A stretch of DNA of 64,000 nucleotides from Demequina mangrovi. GTDB lineage: Bacteria; Actinomycetota; Actinomycetes; Actinomycetales; Demequinaceae. The stretch is taken from positions 62,001-126,000 of the forward strand of contig NZ_BBLU01000002.1 in assembly GCF_000759715.1 (NCBI RefSeq), read 5' to 3'. The position numbers were made by a program, and so were the translations under genes. How positions within the stretch are numbered: position 1 is the stretch's first letter; each line of letters opens with the position of its first letter. Positions 7,961 to 16,710 of the stretch are shown here, one piece after another. The notes beneath the pieces are model-generated. The model did no database searches. It was given only the letters and a program-made list of their open reading frames with translations, and had not been told where the DNA came from.

Positions 7961-10126
7961 TCAGCCGAGCCCCTCGGCCTCGAGCGCGTCGACCAGCAGC
8001 GCGACCAGCGCATCGAGCTGCACGTCCGCGGACGATGCGCCCTCCTCCGCCTCGACGCCGTCGAGCGCCGCCGCCGCGAGCCCGGACTTGGAGTCGATGA
8101 GCTCGGCGATCTTGGCGTCGATGGTCTGCGCGGCGATGACGCGCCACGCGGTGACCGGCTCGGACTGGCCGATGCGGTGGATGCGGTCGATCGCCTGCGT
8201 CTGCTCGGCGTCGGTCCAGGAGAGCTCCGCGAGCACCAGGTTCGACGCCACCTGGAGGTTGAGGCCCACGCCCGCCGCCATGAGCGAGCAGACGACGACC
8301 TCGACCTCGGGGTCCTCGGTGAACGCCTTGACGTTCGCGTTGCGCACCCGGGCGGTCTGGTCGCCGCGGATCGACGCGTAGCGGATGCCGCGGTCCGCGA
8401 AGATCTGCTCCGCCTGGTCCATCACGTCGACGTGCTTGGCGAAGAACACCACCTTGCCGACGTTGCGGGCGAGCTGCGCGGTGTAATCGGCGGCCAGCGC
8501 GGCCTTCGCCTGACCGATGCGGCGGACCATGGCGAAGACGTTCTCGCCGGACTTCTTGTCGCTGCCGTCCTTGAGCTCGGCCGCCGCGATGCGACGCGCG
8601 AGCTCGAGGTCGATGCCGTCCTCGACCGGCGCATCGTCCTTCCGGGCCGCGAGCGCGCGGCGGTACGTCTCGACCATGCGCGCGGCGAGCGCCGCCTCGG
8701 CGGCGCGGATGGACCGGCCGAGCGGGCCGTCGAGCTCGACCGGGAGGTCGGCGACGGTGCGCGCGGGGATGTCCTTGGCGACGTCGGCCTTGCGGCGGCG
8801 GACGATGCCCATGTCGATCACGGCGCCGCGTGCCGCCTTGGAGAAGCCGGCGTCGGTCGGGATGAGCCCGGTCTCCTCGAGCGCTCCCATGAGCGGGCCG
8901 AGCGGCTTCTCGTCGTCGATCCAGCCGAGCAGCTCCCAGATCGCGCGGAAGTCCTCGATGTCGTTGATGAGCGGGGTGCCGGTGAGCGCCATGAGGAGCG
9001 GACGCGGGGTGCGCCTGCGGATCCGCTCCGAGAGCCCGAGCACGTGCTGCGAGCGCTGCGACCCCTTGTTCTTGATGAAGTGCGCCTCGTCGACCACCAT
9101 GCCGCGGAAGCCGATGTCGCCGAACCAGCCGACGTGCCGGTCGAGGATGTCGTAGTTGACGATCACCACATCGGCGAAGGCGTCGACCTCGTCCCCGTCG
9201 CCGTGGACCACGGTGGCGCGACGATGCGGCACCCACAGGTCGACCTCGTGCGCCCAGTTCGCCTTGACGACGTTGGGGACCACCACGAGCAGCGGGTACG
9301 CGTCAGCGACCTCGGCCGCGAGGAGCGACTGCGCGGTCTTGCCCAGTCCCGGCTCGTCCGCCAGGAGGAACGTGCGATGACCGCGCGCGGCGGCTGCGAC
9401 CAGCTGCGCCTGGTGCGGCATGAGCGCACGCCCCAAGGGGACCCGTACCGGACCCGCGGTGAGCGCCTCGGGCTCAGGCAGCTCCATGCAGGCGCGCACG
9501 CCGGTGGTGTCATGCTCGAAGGAACGGAACAGCGGGTCGAGCAGCTCCCATCCGGCGAGCCGGCGCGCCTGGACCGCATGCTCGGGAGTCGCGGAGGCGA
9601 AGTTCGGGGCCATGAACGGGTTGGCGAGCTGGTACGAGACCGCCGACTTGGGGACCACGCGCTTCTCGGCGCCGGGCGGCGGCGTGACGGGCGCGGCGGG
9701 CTCGGGCTCGTCGGGCACCTCGCGCCCGGCGGCGCCGAGCACCGTCGCCTTGTAGCGGCGTGCGGCGTCGGAGACGCGCGCGTCCTCCGCGAGCAACGCG
9801 AGCAGCGAGGTGTCGCGCGCCGCGATCTTGGCGAGGATGGTGGCGAGCCCGTCGAGGCGCTTGAGCTCCTCGTCACGCTTGGCGGTGGTGAGCGACTCGT
9901 CGGTCTTGACGCGGGCCCGTTCCTCGCGGACCAGCAGCGCGACCACCTGGAACTTGGTGCGCACGGTCTGGCGCGTCGGCGGACGCTGCACCACGCGATC
10001 GACGTCGCGGGCGATCCCTGCGAGCACGGGGATGAGCCCCTGCTCTGTCGGGCGCGACGTGCGGCGGCGCTGGCTTCCGGCAGCGGCGCGCGTGCGACCC
10101 GAGCGGCGCTGGCCTGCTCCTGACAC
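7961..10126 (-). CDS. SNF2-family DEAH helicase/ATPase
   Basis: A 721-residue SNF2-type ATPase. The Walker A motif is DEPGLGKT at residues 257-264 and motif II is DEAH at 346-349. TGTP follows, and the C-terminal helicase lobe carries RIHRIGQ (motif VI). The compact core without large insertions resembles the SMARCAL1/HARP-like bacterial group, proteins that translocate on duplex DNA. The N-terminal 200 residues are family-specific and begin with a basic tail. The GTG start at 10126 has TAGGAG five bases upstream. It appears monocistronic, between the repeat cassette and a MarR gene. It could act in DNA repair or fork remodelling; no restriction or defence partner is adjacent, so I would not call it a defence gene. 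Confidence 0.9.
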   Translation of the reverse strand: MSGAGQRRSGRTRAAAGSQRRRTSRPTEQGLIPVLAGIARDVDRVVQRPPTRQTVRTKFQVVALLVREERARVKTDESLTTAKRDEELKRLDGLATILAKIAARDTSLLALLAEDARVSDAARRYKATVLGAAGREVPDEPEPAAPVTPPPGAEKRVVPKSAVSYQLANPFMAPNFASATPEHAVQARRLAGWELLDPLFRSFEHDTTGVRACMELPEPEALTAGPVRVPLGRALMPHQAQLVAAAARGHRTFLLADEPGLGKTAQSLLAAEVADAYPLLVVVPNVVKANWAHEVDLWVPHRRATVVHGDGDEVDAFADVVIVNYDILDRHVGWFGDIGFRGMVVDEAHFIKNKGSQRSQHVLGLSERIRRRTPRPLLMALTGTPLINDIEDFRAIWELLGWIDDEKPLGPLMGALEETGLIPTDAGFSKAARGAVIDMGIVRRRKADVAKDIPARTVADLPVELDGPLGRSIRAAEAALAARMVETYRRALAARKDDAPVEDGIDLELARRIAAAELKDGSDKKSGENVFAMVRRIGQAKAALAADYTAQLARNVGKVVFFAKHVDVMDQAEQIFADRGIRYASIRGDQTARVRNANVKAFTEDPEVEVVVCSLMAAGVGLNLQVASNLVLAELSWTDAEQTQAIDRIHRIGQSEPVTAWRVIAAQTIDAKIAELIDSKSGLAAAALDGVEAEEGASSADVQLDALVALLVDALEAEGLG

Positions 10127-10477
10127 TTCGGCTCCTACTCGATCTCGTGCCGCGGACGCGGCACGCTACGCGTGGCGGGGACGTCCCACCTCTGCGCCGG
10201 CCCCTGTCCCCTGGCGCTGGCCTCGTCCGTGCTCGCGCGTTCGGCGGCGTCTCGGCGGACCCTCGGCGCGAGGGTCGGCGCGCACTCGGCGCCAGAGTGA
10301 TGCGCGCGGGTGCAGGAGCATTCTACGGCCGATGCCCCCTATCGGCCCACACCGTGCCGTCGCGGCGCGCCGTCGGAGCCGGACTCCGCGGAGCAGCTCG
10401 CGCTGCTCGCCAGCTCGTGGGGATCGGAGCAGGCCTCGCTCGCCGACGCGGAGACCGTCACCGAGCGCTGACGCGCC
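10127..10477. other. Intergenic region with two hairpins
   Basis: 351 bp without a supported gene, between marR (stop at 10478) and the start of the SNF2 gene. It holds a palindrome GTGCCGCG-GA-CGCGGCAC at 10147-10164, close to the SNF2 start, and a stem GGCCGAT-N7-ATCGGCC at 10327-10347 that could end the MarR transcript. A TAGAAT hexamer on the minus strand at 10320-10325 might be the SNF2 -10 box, but no good -35 partner is visible. Confidence 0.45.
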
Positions 10478-10933
10478 TCACCGCAGGTCCGCGTACGCGA
10501 GCCTCCGCAGCAGGTCGCCCAGCGCCAGCTGCTCCTTCCCCGTGAGCGGCGCATGCGTCTCGCGCTGCGCCCCCGCGATCGCCTCGCGCGCCCGCGCGAA
10601 CAGCCCCTGGCCCTCCGTTGTGGCGACGACGATGCGGGCACGCCGGTCGGACGGGTCCAGCCGGCGCTTCACCAGCCCGCACGCCTCGAGCTCGTCGACC
10701 AGGGAGACCACCTGGCTCGGGTCCAACCGCAGCCGCTCGGCCAGATCGCGCTGGGACGGACCGACCTCCGCGGCGAGCGCGAGCACCGAGTAGGACCTCA
10801 CCTTGAGCCCGAGCTCGCGGAGCGCGGTGTTGCCCGCTGCCGCCGAAAGCGCGCTCGCCCGCGCGAGCAGGAAGCTCGTGTCCGCATCGAGGGTCGGCGA
10901 GACCCGCACCGAGGCATCGTCGTCGGGGGCCAT
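10478..10933 (-). CDS. MarR-family transcriptional regulator
   Basis: A 151-residue winged-helix repressor. The recognition region reads SQRDLAERLRLDPSQVVSLV with the following wing RRLDPSDRRARIV, which is the standard MarR signature. The DNA-binding core lies at about residues 45-115, flanked by dimerisation helices. The gene is divergent from the SDR / amidohydrolase / MaoC / acyl-CoA ligase operon, and a strong dyad lies between them at 10957-10981. MarR proteins next to CoA-ligase operons commonly respond to the acid or its CoA thioester; that ligand is inference here. Start taken at the ATG at 10933. Confidence 0.92.
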   Translation of the reverse strand: MAPDDDASVRVSPTLDADTSFLLARASALSAAAGNTALRELGLKVRSYSVLALAAEVGPSQRDLAERLRLDPSQVVSLVDELEACGLVKRRLDPSDRRARIVVATTEGQGLFARAREAIAGAQRETHAPLTGKEQLALGDLLRRLAYADLR

Positions 10934-10956
10934 GCCGCCATCCTGCCATGAGACAT

Positions 10957-10981
10957 GAGAAATTCAATCATTGACATTCTC
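10957..10981. promoter_or_regulatory. Candidate MarR operator overlapping a -35 box
   Basis: A 25-bp dyad with GAGAA at 10957-10961 and TTCTC at 10977-10981 around the perfect inner palindrome TCAATCATTGA. About 20 of 24 paired positions match. It covers a consensus -35 TTGACA at 10971-10976 for the rightward operon, so binding would block that promoter. A clear -10 box is not visible at the usual distance. Confidence 0.7.
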
Positions 10982-11024
10982 AACGACCGATGCTGTGCTG
11001 AGTCCTGAACAAAGGAGTTCTGCG

Positions 11025-11972
11025 ATGTCCTCACAGCTTGCCCCGCTCGCCGGCCGCGCCGCGATCGTCACCGGCTCCGGCCGCGGCCTCGGCCTCGCGT
11101 ACGCCCTCGAGCTCGCCCGCCAGGGCGCCTCCGTGGTGGTGAACGACGTCGACGCAGCCGCCGCACAGGACGCGGTCGCCGCGATCGAGAGCGCGGGAGG
11201 CACGGCCGTCGCCGTGGTCGCCCCCGTGGGGCCGACCTCCACGGCCGACGCCCTCGTCGCCGCGGCGGTCGACAGCTTCGGGCGGCTCGACATCCTGGTG
11301 ACGAACGCGGGCGTGCTGCGCGACACCGTGCTGTGGAAGATGTCCGACGACGACTTCGACACGGTGATCTCCGTGCACCTCAGGGGGACGTTCACGTGCG
11401 TGCGCGCCGCCGCCACGTACTTCAGGGAGAACGGCGTGCCCGGGCGCATCGTCTGCATCGGCTCCCCCACCGGACAGCGCGGCAACTTCGGCCAGACCAA
11501 CTACGCCGCCGCCAAGGCGGGGATCGTCGGCATGGTGCGCACGTGGGCGATGGAGCTCAAGCGCGCCGGCGTCTCCGTCAACGCGGTGATCCCCGTCGCC
11601 GCCACCGCGATGACCGCGACGGTCCCGTACTTCGCCGCCGCGGTCGAGGCCGATGCGGCGGGCGAGCCGATGCCGGAGTTCTTCCGCCACGATCTCGGCT
11701 TCGGCACGTCGGACGACGTCGCGGGACTGGTCGCCTACCTGGCCTCGGACGCCGCCGCCGACATCACCGGGCAGGCGCTCGGCATCGGCGGGGACCGCAT
11801 CCAGGTGTGGTCGCATCCCGAGCCCGTCGCGACCGCGTACCGCGACGGCGGATGGAGCTTCGAGGCGCTCGCCGCCGACCTCCCGGGGCTGCTCGACGGG
11901 AACCTCCAGTCGGTGGGCGAACGCTTCCCGGCGCTTCCTGAGTCGCTGGTGCGGCCGGCGCCCACCGCCTGA
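11025..11972 (+). CDS. SDR-family oxidoreductase
   Basis: A 315-residue short-chain dehydrogenase. The cofactor motif TGSGRGLG is at residues 16-23, NAG follows the fourth strand, and the catalytic pair Y160/K164 is in NYAAAKAG. I chose the ATG at 11025 because AAAGGAG lies 7 nt upstream; the longer frame would start inside the promoter. The length and C-terminal extension (about 250-315) resemble hydroxyacyl-CoA or steroid-type SDRs rather than the 250-residue FabG. First gene of the MarR-controlled operon, 8 nt before the amidohydrolase. It probably oxidises a hydroxyl intermediate made by the MaoC hydratase; substrate inferred from context only. Confidence 0.9.
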   Translation: MSSQLAPLAGRAAIVTGSGRGLGLAYALELARQGASVVVNDVDAAAAQDAVAAIESAGGTAVAVVAPVGPTSTADALVAAAVDSFGRLDILVTNAGVLRDTVLWKMSDDDFDTVISVHLRGTFTCVRAAATYFRENGVPGRIVCIGSPTGQRGNFGQTNYAAAKAGIVGMVRTWAMELKRAGVSVNAVIPVAATAMTATVPYFAAAVEADAAGEPMPEFFRHDLGFGTSDDVAGLVAYLASDAAADITGQALGIGGDRIQVWSHPEPVATAYRDGGWSFEALAADLPGLLDGNLQSVGERFPALPESLVRPAPTA

Positions 11973-11980
11973 GCGCCACC

Positions 11981-12862
11981 ATGACCCGCTACGAGCCCGC
12001 GATCGATCTCGATGCGATCGAGGCGATCGACGTCCACGTCCACATCGAGGTCGACGGTCACGGGCACACCTCCCTGCCGCCCGACCTGGTCGAGGCCGCC
12101 TCGCGGTACTTCCGCACCGACGGGCCGCGCCCCGAGCTCGAGGCGATCGCGACGTACTACCGCGAGCGCCGCATGGCCGCCGTGGTCTTCACCGTCGACG
12201 CCGAGACGCAGCTGGGCCACCCCACGCTCGACAGCGCCGCGATCGCGTCGCAGGCCGCCGACCACGCCGACGTCCTCATCCCGTTCGGCTCGGTGGACCC
12301 GCATCGTCCCGACGCCGTGGACCGGGTGCGGAGCCTCGCGCAGGACCACGGCGTCCGCGGCTTCAAGCTGCACCCGACCGTCCAGGGCTTCGACCCCTCG
12401 GACGAGCGCTGGTATCCGCTCTACGCCGCCATCCAGGACGCGGGCGTGCCCGCCCTGTTCCACACCGGGCAGACGGGGATCGGGGCCGGCCTTCCCGGCG
12501 GACGCGGGCTGCGGCTCGGACTCTCGAACCCGATGCTGCTCGACGGCGTCGCCGCGGACTTCCCCGACCTCGACATCGTGATGGCGCACCCGAGCGTGCC
12601 GTGGCAGGACGAGGCCCTCGCGGTGGCGACCCACAAGCACCGCACCTGGATCGACCTTTCCGGGTGGGGTCCGAAGTACTTCCCCGAGCAGTTGGTCCGC
12701 GCCGCGAACTCGTATCTCAAGGACCGCATCCTGTTCGGCACGGACTTCCCCCTGCTCACCCCGGATCGCTGGCTCGCGGACATCGGCCAGACGGCGCTCA
12801 AGCCCGAGCGCCTGCCCGCGATCCTCAAGGACAACGCCGTCCGTCTCCTGCGCCTCGGCTGA
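11981..12862 (+). CDS. Amidohydrolase-family (decarboxylase-like) metalloenzyme
   Basis: A 293-residue TIM-barrel amidohydrolase of the ACMSD / resorcylate decarboxylase group. DVHVH at about residue 19-23 gives the first-strand metal ligands. HTGQ and MAHPSVPW supply mid-barrel histidines, and FGTDFPLL near residue 250 gives the conserved metal-binding Asp. Members of this group decarboxylate or hydrolyse ring acids and lactones. It lies between an SDR and a MaoC hydratase, which suggests a step in breakdown of a cyclic or aromatic acid. It could be a lactonase instead of a decarboxylase; sequence alone does not decide. Confidence 0.88.
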   Translation: MTRYEPAIDLDAIEAIDVHVHIEVDGHGHTSLPPDLVEAASRYFRTDGPRPELEAIATYYRERRMAAVVFTVDAETQLGHPTLDSAAIASQAADHADVLIPFGSVDPHRPDAVDRVRSLAQDHGVRGFKLHPTVQGFDPSDERWYPLYAAIQDAGVPALFHTGQTGIGAGLPGGRGLRLGLSNPMLLDGVAADFPDLDIVMAHPSVPWQDEALAVATHKHRTWIDLSGWGPKYFPEQLVRAANSYLKDRILFGTDFPLLTPDRWLADIGQTALKPERLPAILKDNAVRLLRLG

Positions 12863-12921
12863 TCACGCTGCCGCCCCGCCGCATCGTCCCCCACCGCTCA
12901 CACCTACGAAGGGTTCCGCTC

Positions 12922-13377
12922 ATGACCACCACCGTCCCCTACACCGAGGTCCCGTCGCTCGTGGGCCGCGACCTCGGTTGGTCCGACTGGCTCGAGGTCA
13001 CCCAGGATCGCGTGAACGTGTTCGCCGATGCGGTGGACGACCACCAGTGGATCCACGTCGACGCGGAGAGGGCACGCGCGGAGAGCCCGTTCGGCGGACC
13101 CATCGCGCACGGCTTCCTGTCGCTGTCGCTCACCACCAAGTTCTGGACCGAGCTGCTCGAGGTCGACGGCGTGACGACCAAGGTCAACTATGGGTTGGAC
13201 AAGGTGCGCTTCATCTCCCCCGTTCAGGTGGGCGCACGGGTCCGGATGAACGCGGTTATCGCGGAGGTGGCCGAGATCCGCGGCGGCTACCAGCTCACGG
13301 TCGACCAGACCATCGAGATCGAGGGCGGCACCAAGCCCGCGGTCGCGGCGCGGGGGCTCTACCGCTTCTACGCCTGA
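12922..13377 (+). CDS. MaoC-like (R)-enoyl-CoA hydratase
   Basis: A 151-residue single hot-dog-fold protein. The hydratase motif is present as FADAVDDHQWIHVD, then RAESPFGGPIAHGFLSLSL, which holds the catalytic Asp/His pair of MaoC dehydratases. ATG at 12922, with an AAGGG ribosome site. It belongs to the MarR-controlled operon next to an acyl-CoA ligase, so it most likely hydrates an unsaturated acyl-CoA that the SDR then oxidises. A DNA copy of the repeated CGCATCGTCC motif lies in the leader at 12880-12889. Confidence 0.9.
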   Translation: MTTTVPYTEVPSLVGRDLGWSDWLEVTQDRVNVFADAVDDHQWIHVDAERARAESPFGGPIAHGFLSLSLTTKFWTELLEVDGVTTKVNYGLDKVRFISPVQVGARVRMNAVIAEVAEIRGGYQLTVDQTIEIEGGTKPAVAARGLYRFYA

Positions 13378-13420
13378 ACGACGGCAACACCCCACCCCCC
13401 ATTGCATCAGCGAGGATGAC

Positions 13421-14995
13421 ATGAAGAACCAGGGGCTCGGCGACTGGATCGCACGACGACGCATCAAGTCCGAAGGCGACACGGCGCTCATCTGGCCGGG
13501 CGGCAGCTACACCTACGACGAGTTCGCGGACAGGGTGGCGCGGCTCACGCAGGCCCTCGCCGACCGCGGGCTCGCCAAGCGCGACCGGCTCGTGTATCTG
13601 GGCAACAACACCCCGGACTTCCTCACCACGTTCTTCGCGTGCGGCGCGCTGGGCGCGGTCTTCGTGCCGCTCAACACCCGCCTCGCGCCGCGCGAGCTCG
13701 AGTACATGATCGAGGACTCGGGCGCGGTGTTCCTGGTGACCCACGAGTCGGTCCGCTCGCTTGCGCGGGCGGCCGCGTGGTCGAGCGGGATCCGCAAGCG
13801 CCTGGTGGTCGACGGCGAGGCGGACCTGCCGGCCGTGGAGAGCCTCGACGAGGTCGTCGCGGCGACGGAGCCGTGGACGCTCGACGTCGAGGTCACGCTG
13901 GAGGACCCTGCGATGATCCTCTACACGTCCGGCACCACCGGACGCCCCAAGGGCGCGGTCCTCACCCACGGCAACCTCACCTGGAACGTCATCAACGCGA
14001 TCGTCGACTACGACGTCACGCGGGACGAGGTCGCGATGATGATGTCGCCGATGTTCCACGTCGCGGCGCTCAGCATGGGCGCGCTGCCCACGCTGCTCAA
14101 GGGCGGCGCGGTGGTGCTCCACGAGCGCTTCGACGGGGGCGACGTGCTGCGCGCGGTCGCCGAGCACGGCATCACCAGCCTCTCGGGCGTCCCGACCACC
14201 TTCCAGTTCCTCTCGGAGCACCCCGACTGGGAGTCGACCGATCTGTCGAGCATCCGCAAGCTCACGTGCGGCGGCTCGGCGATGCCGGCGCGCGTGGTCG
14301 AGGCGTACGAGGCGCGCGGGCTCGCGTTCTCGAGCGGCTACGGGATGACCGAGGCCTCCCCCGGCGCGACGTCCCTCCCGGTGACCAAGACACGGGACCA
14401 CGTGGGCACGTCCGGCCTCGCGCACTTCTTCACCGACGTGCGCATCGTCGGCCCCGAGGGCGATGTGCTGCCGCCCGGCGAGGCGGGCGAGATCCAGATC
14501 AGCGGCCCGAACGTCATCCGCGAGTACTGGCGTCGCCCCGAGGCGACGGCCGAGGCGCGCGACGGCGAGTGGCTGCGCACCGGCGACGTCGGCCGGCTCG
14601 ACGAGGACGGCTACCTCACCGTCACCGACCGCCTCAAGGACATGATCATCTCGGGCGGCGAGAACGTGTACCCCGCCGAGATCGAGCAGCTGGTGATGGA
14701 GATGCCCGAGGTGCGGTCGGTCGCCGTCATCGGCGTGCCCGACGAGCGCTGGGGCGAGGTGCCGCTCGCGGTCGTCGCGCTCCACGAGGGCGCCGAGGTC
14801 ACGCCGGAGGACATCCTGAGCCACGTGCGCGGCCGGGTCGCGAAGTACAAGCTCCCGCGCGCGGCGATCCTGGTGGACGACCTCCCCCGCACCGCGAGCG
14901 GCAAGGTCCGCAAGATCGAGCTGCGCGCGCAGTTCCCGGCGCTGCCGGACGATGCCCGCGCGCCGTCCGGGACCGCGGCGGGCGACGCGCGCTGA
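13421..14995 (+). CDS. Acyl-CoA synthetase (AMP-forming)
   Basis: A 524-residue ANL-superfamily ligase that activates a carboxylic acid to its CoA thioester with ATP. The P-loop-like motif YTSGTTGRPKG is at residues 168-178. GYGMTE follows, then TGDVGRLDEDGYL and the C-terminal hinge DRLKDMIISGGENVYP, with the catalytic Lys in the terminal PRTASGKVRK. Full length for the FadD-like medium/long-chain group; the substrate could also be an aromatic acid. It follows the MaoC gene by 43 nt and precedes an exporter gene. Together with the SDR and MaoC it forms a CoA-dependent oxidation module. Confidence 0.92.
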   Translation: MKNQGLGDWIARRRIKSEGDTALIWPGGSYTYDEFADRVARLTQALADRGLAKRDRLVYLGNNTPDFLTTFFACGALGAVFVPLNTRLAPRELEYMIEDSGAVFLVTHESVRSLARAAAWSSGIRKRLVVDGEADLPAVESLDEVVAATEPWTLDVEVTLEDPAMILYTSGTTGRPKGAVLTHGNLTWNVINAIVDYDVTRDEVAMMMSPMFHVAALSMGALPTLLKGGAVVLHERFDGGDVLRAVAEHGITSLSGVPTTFQFLSEHPDWESTDLSSIRKLTCGGSAMPARVVEAYEARGLAFSSGYGMTEASPGATSLPVTKTRDHVGTSGLAHFFTDVRIVGPEGDVLPPGEAGEIQISGPNVIREYWRRPEATAEARDGEWLRTGDVGRLDEDGYLTVTDRLKDMIISGGENVYPAEIEQLVMEMPEVRSVAVIGVPDERWGEVPLAVVALHEGAEVTPEDILSHVRGRVAKYKLPRAAILVDDLPRTASGKVRKIELRAQFPALPDDARAPSGTAAGDAR

Positions 14996-15059
14996 GCGAC
15001 GCCGGGTACAGAGAGGTCTCCCCGCGCATCGGCGGCCCGCAGCCCGCAAGATGGCAGGT

Positions 15060-16685
15060 ATGACATCGACTCACGGTGAGGCCCCCGCGGCCGGTCGCAG
15101 GGAGATCCTGCTCGTCATGGTCGGCCTCATGACCGCCATGCTGCTGTCCGCGCTCGATCAGACCATCTTCTCGACGGCGCTTCCCACGATCGTCGGCGAG
15201 CTCGACGGCGTCGACCACATGCTGTGGGTGACCACCGCGTACATCCTCGCCGCGACGATCATGATGCCGGTGTACGGCAAGGTGGGCGACCTCATCGGCC
15301 GCAAGTCGCTGTTCATCGGCGCGATCACCGTGTTCATCGTCGGGTCGGTGGTCGGCGCGCTCGCGACCGGCATGACGGAGCTCATCGTCGGGCGCGCGAT
15401 CCAGGGCCTCGGCGGCGGCGGGCTCATGATCCTGTCGCAGGCGGTCATCGCGGACATCGTGCCCGCCCGCGAGCGTGCCAAGTACATGGGGCTCATGGGA
15501 GCCGCGTTCGCCGTGTCCTCGGTGATCGGGCCGCTGCTGGGCGGCTGGTTCACCGACGGGCCGGGCTGGCAGTGGTGCCTGTGGATCAACGTGCCGCTCG
15601 GCGCCGTCGCGATCGGGTCCGTGATGTTCTTCCTGCACCCCAGCCCGCAGGAACGCGGGCGCCCGACGCTGGATGTCGCCGGCATGGTGCTGCTGGCCGT
15701 CGCCGCATCGTCCCTGGTGATGTTCACGTCGTGGGGCGGCGGGCACTACGAGTGGACCGATCCGCTCATCATCAGCCTCATCGCGCTGACGGTGGTGGCC
15801 GGCATCGTGTTCGTGGCTGTCGAGCGGCGCGCGAAGGAGCCGGTGATGCCGCTCATGCTCTTCAGCCGCCGGAACTTCAACCTCACCACCGCCGCGGGCC
15901 TGCTGATCGGCATCGCGATGTTCGGCACCCTCGCCTACATGCCCACCTACCTGCAGATGGTGGGCCAGGTGGGCGCCACGGAGGCCGGGCTCCTGATGAT
16001 CCCGATGATGGGCGCGATGCTGCCCACGTCGATCATCGTGGGCAACACGGTGTCGCGCACGGGGCGGTACAAGCGCTACCCCATCATGGGCGCCGCCATC
16101 GTGACCCTCGGGCTGTACCTGCTGTCCACGATGACGCCCGAGCGCGGGCTCTGGCTCACCTGCGTCTACCTCGCGGTCTTCGGCATGGGGCTGGGCATGA
16201 TGATGCAGACGCTCGTGCTGATCGTGCAGAACACCTTCCCCCTCACGATGGTGGGCACGGCGACCGCGGCCAACAACTTCTTCCGGCAGATCGGCGCCTC
16301 CCTCGGGGCCGCGGTGGTCGGGTCGATCTTCACCAACAACCTCATCGACCTGCTCACGGAGCGCATCCCGCCCGACGTGGCGGCGGGTGGCATCGAGGGC
16401 GCCAACAGCATCACGCCGGAGATCGTGGGCACCCTCCCCCAGGCGGCGCAGGACGTCATCATCGGCTCGTACAACGACGCGCTCACGCCGGTGTTCCTGT
16501 CGATCGTGCCGCTCACGCTCGTCGCGCTCGTGCTGCTCGTCTTCGTCAAGGAGGAGCCGCTGCGGACCTCACAACGCGAGGACGCGGTGCCCGAGTCCTT
16601 CGAGGTCGACGGCGGCTCGGGCGCGTACCTGGAGCGTCACGACGACGATGAGGTCGGCGAGGAGGCCGGGACGGCGCGGCCGTGA
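15060..16685 (+). CDS. DHA2-type MFS exporter (14 TM)
   Basis: A 541-residue major-facilitator drug/H+ antiporter of the DHA2 (14-helix) group. Motif A is GKVGDLIGRKS in the loop after helix 2; motif C is the GP-rich GPLLGGWFTD in helix 5, a hallmark of exporters. The polar, Asp/Glu-rich C-terminal tail (about 505-541) is cytoplasmic. Start codon uncertain: ATGs at 15051 and 15060 both lack a good ribosome site. It is 64 nt downstream of the acyl-CoA ligase and probably in the same operon, perhaps exporting the toxic acid substrate or an intermediate. It ends 25 bp from the convergent LacI gene, with no obvious terminator between. Confidence 0.9.
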   Translation: MTSTHGEAPAAGRREILLVMVGLMTAMLLSALDQTIFSTALPTIVGELDGVDHMLWVTTAYILAATIMMPVYGKVGDLIGRKSLFIGAITVFIVGSVVGALATGMTELIVGRAIQGLGGGGLMILSQAVIADIVPARERAKYMGLMGAAFAVSSVIGPLLGGWFTDGPGWQWCLWINVPLGAVAIGSVMFFLHPSPQERGRPTLDVAGMVLLAVAASSLVMFTSWGGGHYEWTDPLIISLIALTVVAGIVFVAVERRAKEPVMPLMLFSRRNFNLTTAAGLLIGIAMFGTLAYMPTYLQMVGQVGATEAGLLMIPMMGAMLPTSIIVGNTVSRTGRYKRYPIMGAAIVTLGLYLLSTMTPERGLWLTCVYLAVFGMGLGMMMQTLVLIVQNTFPLTMVGTATAANNFFRQIGASLGAAVVGSIFTNNLIDLLTERIPPDVAAGGIEGANSITPEIVGTLPQAAQDVIIGSYNDALTPVFLSIVPLTLVALVLLVFVKEEPLRTSQREDAVPESFEVDGGSGAYLERHDDDEVGEEAGTARP

Positions 16686-16710
16686 CGCGAGCCGCGCGCC
16701 CAGCCTGCTC

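Noticed and set aside
7961..10126. SNF2 helicase as part of a phage-defence island
   Set aside because: No nuclease, methylase or other defence partner adjoins it; the neighbours are a separate operon and a MarR regulator.
10147..10545. Plus-strand frame between the SNF2 and marR genes
   Set aside because: Poor composition, no ribosome site, and it overlaps the marR 3' end; treated as intergenic.
10971..11024. Upstream ATG extension of the SDR
   Set aside because: It would start inside the operator and -35 box; the ATG at 11025 has a proper ribosome site.
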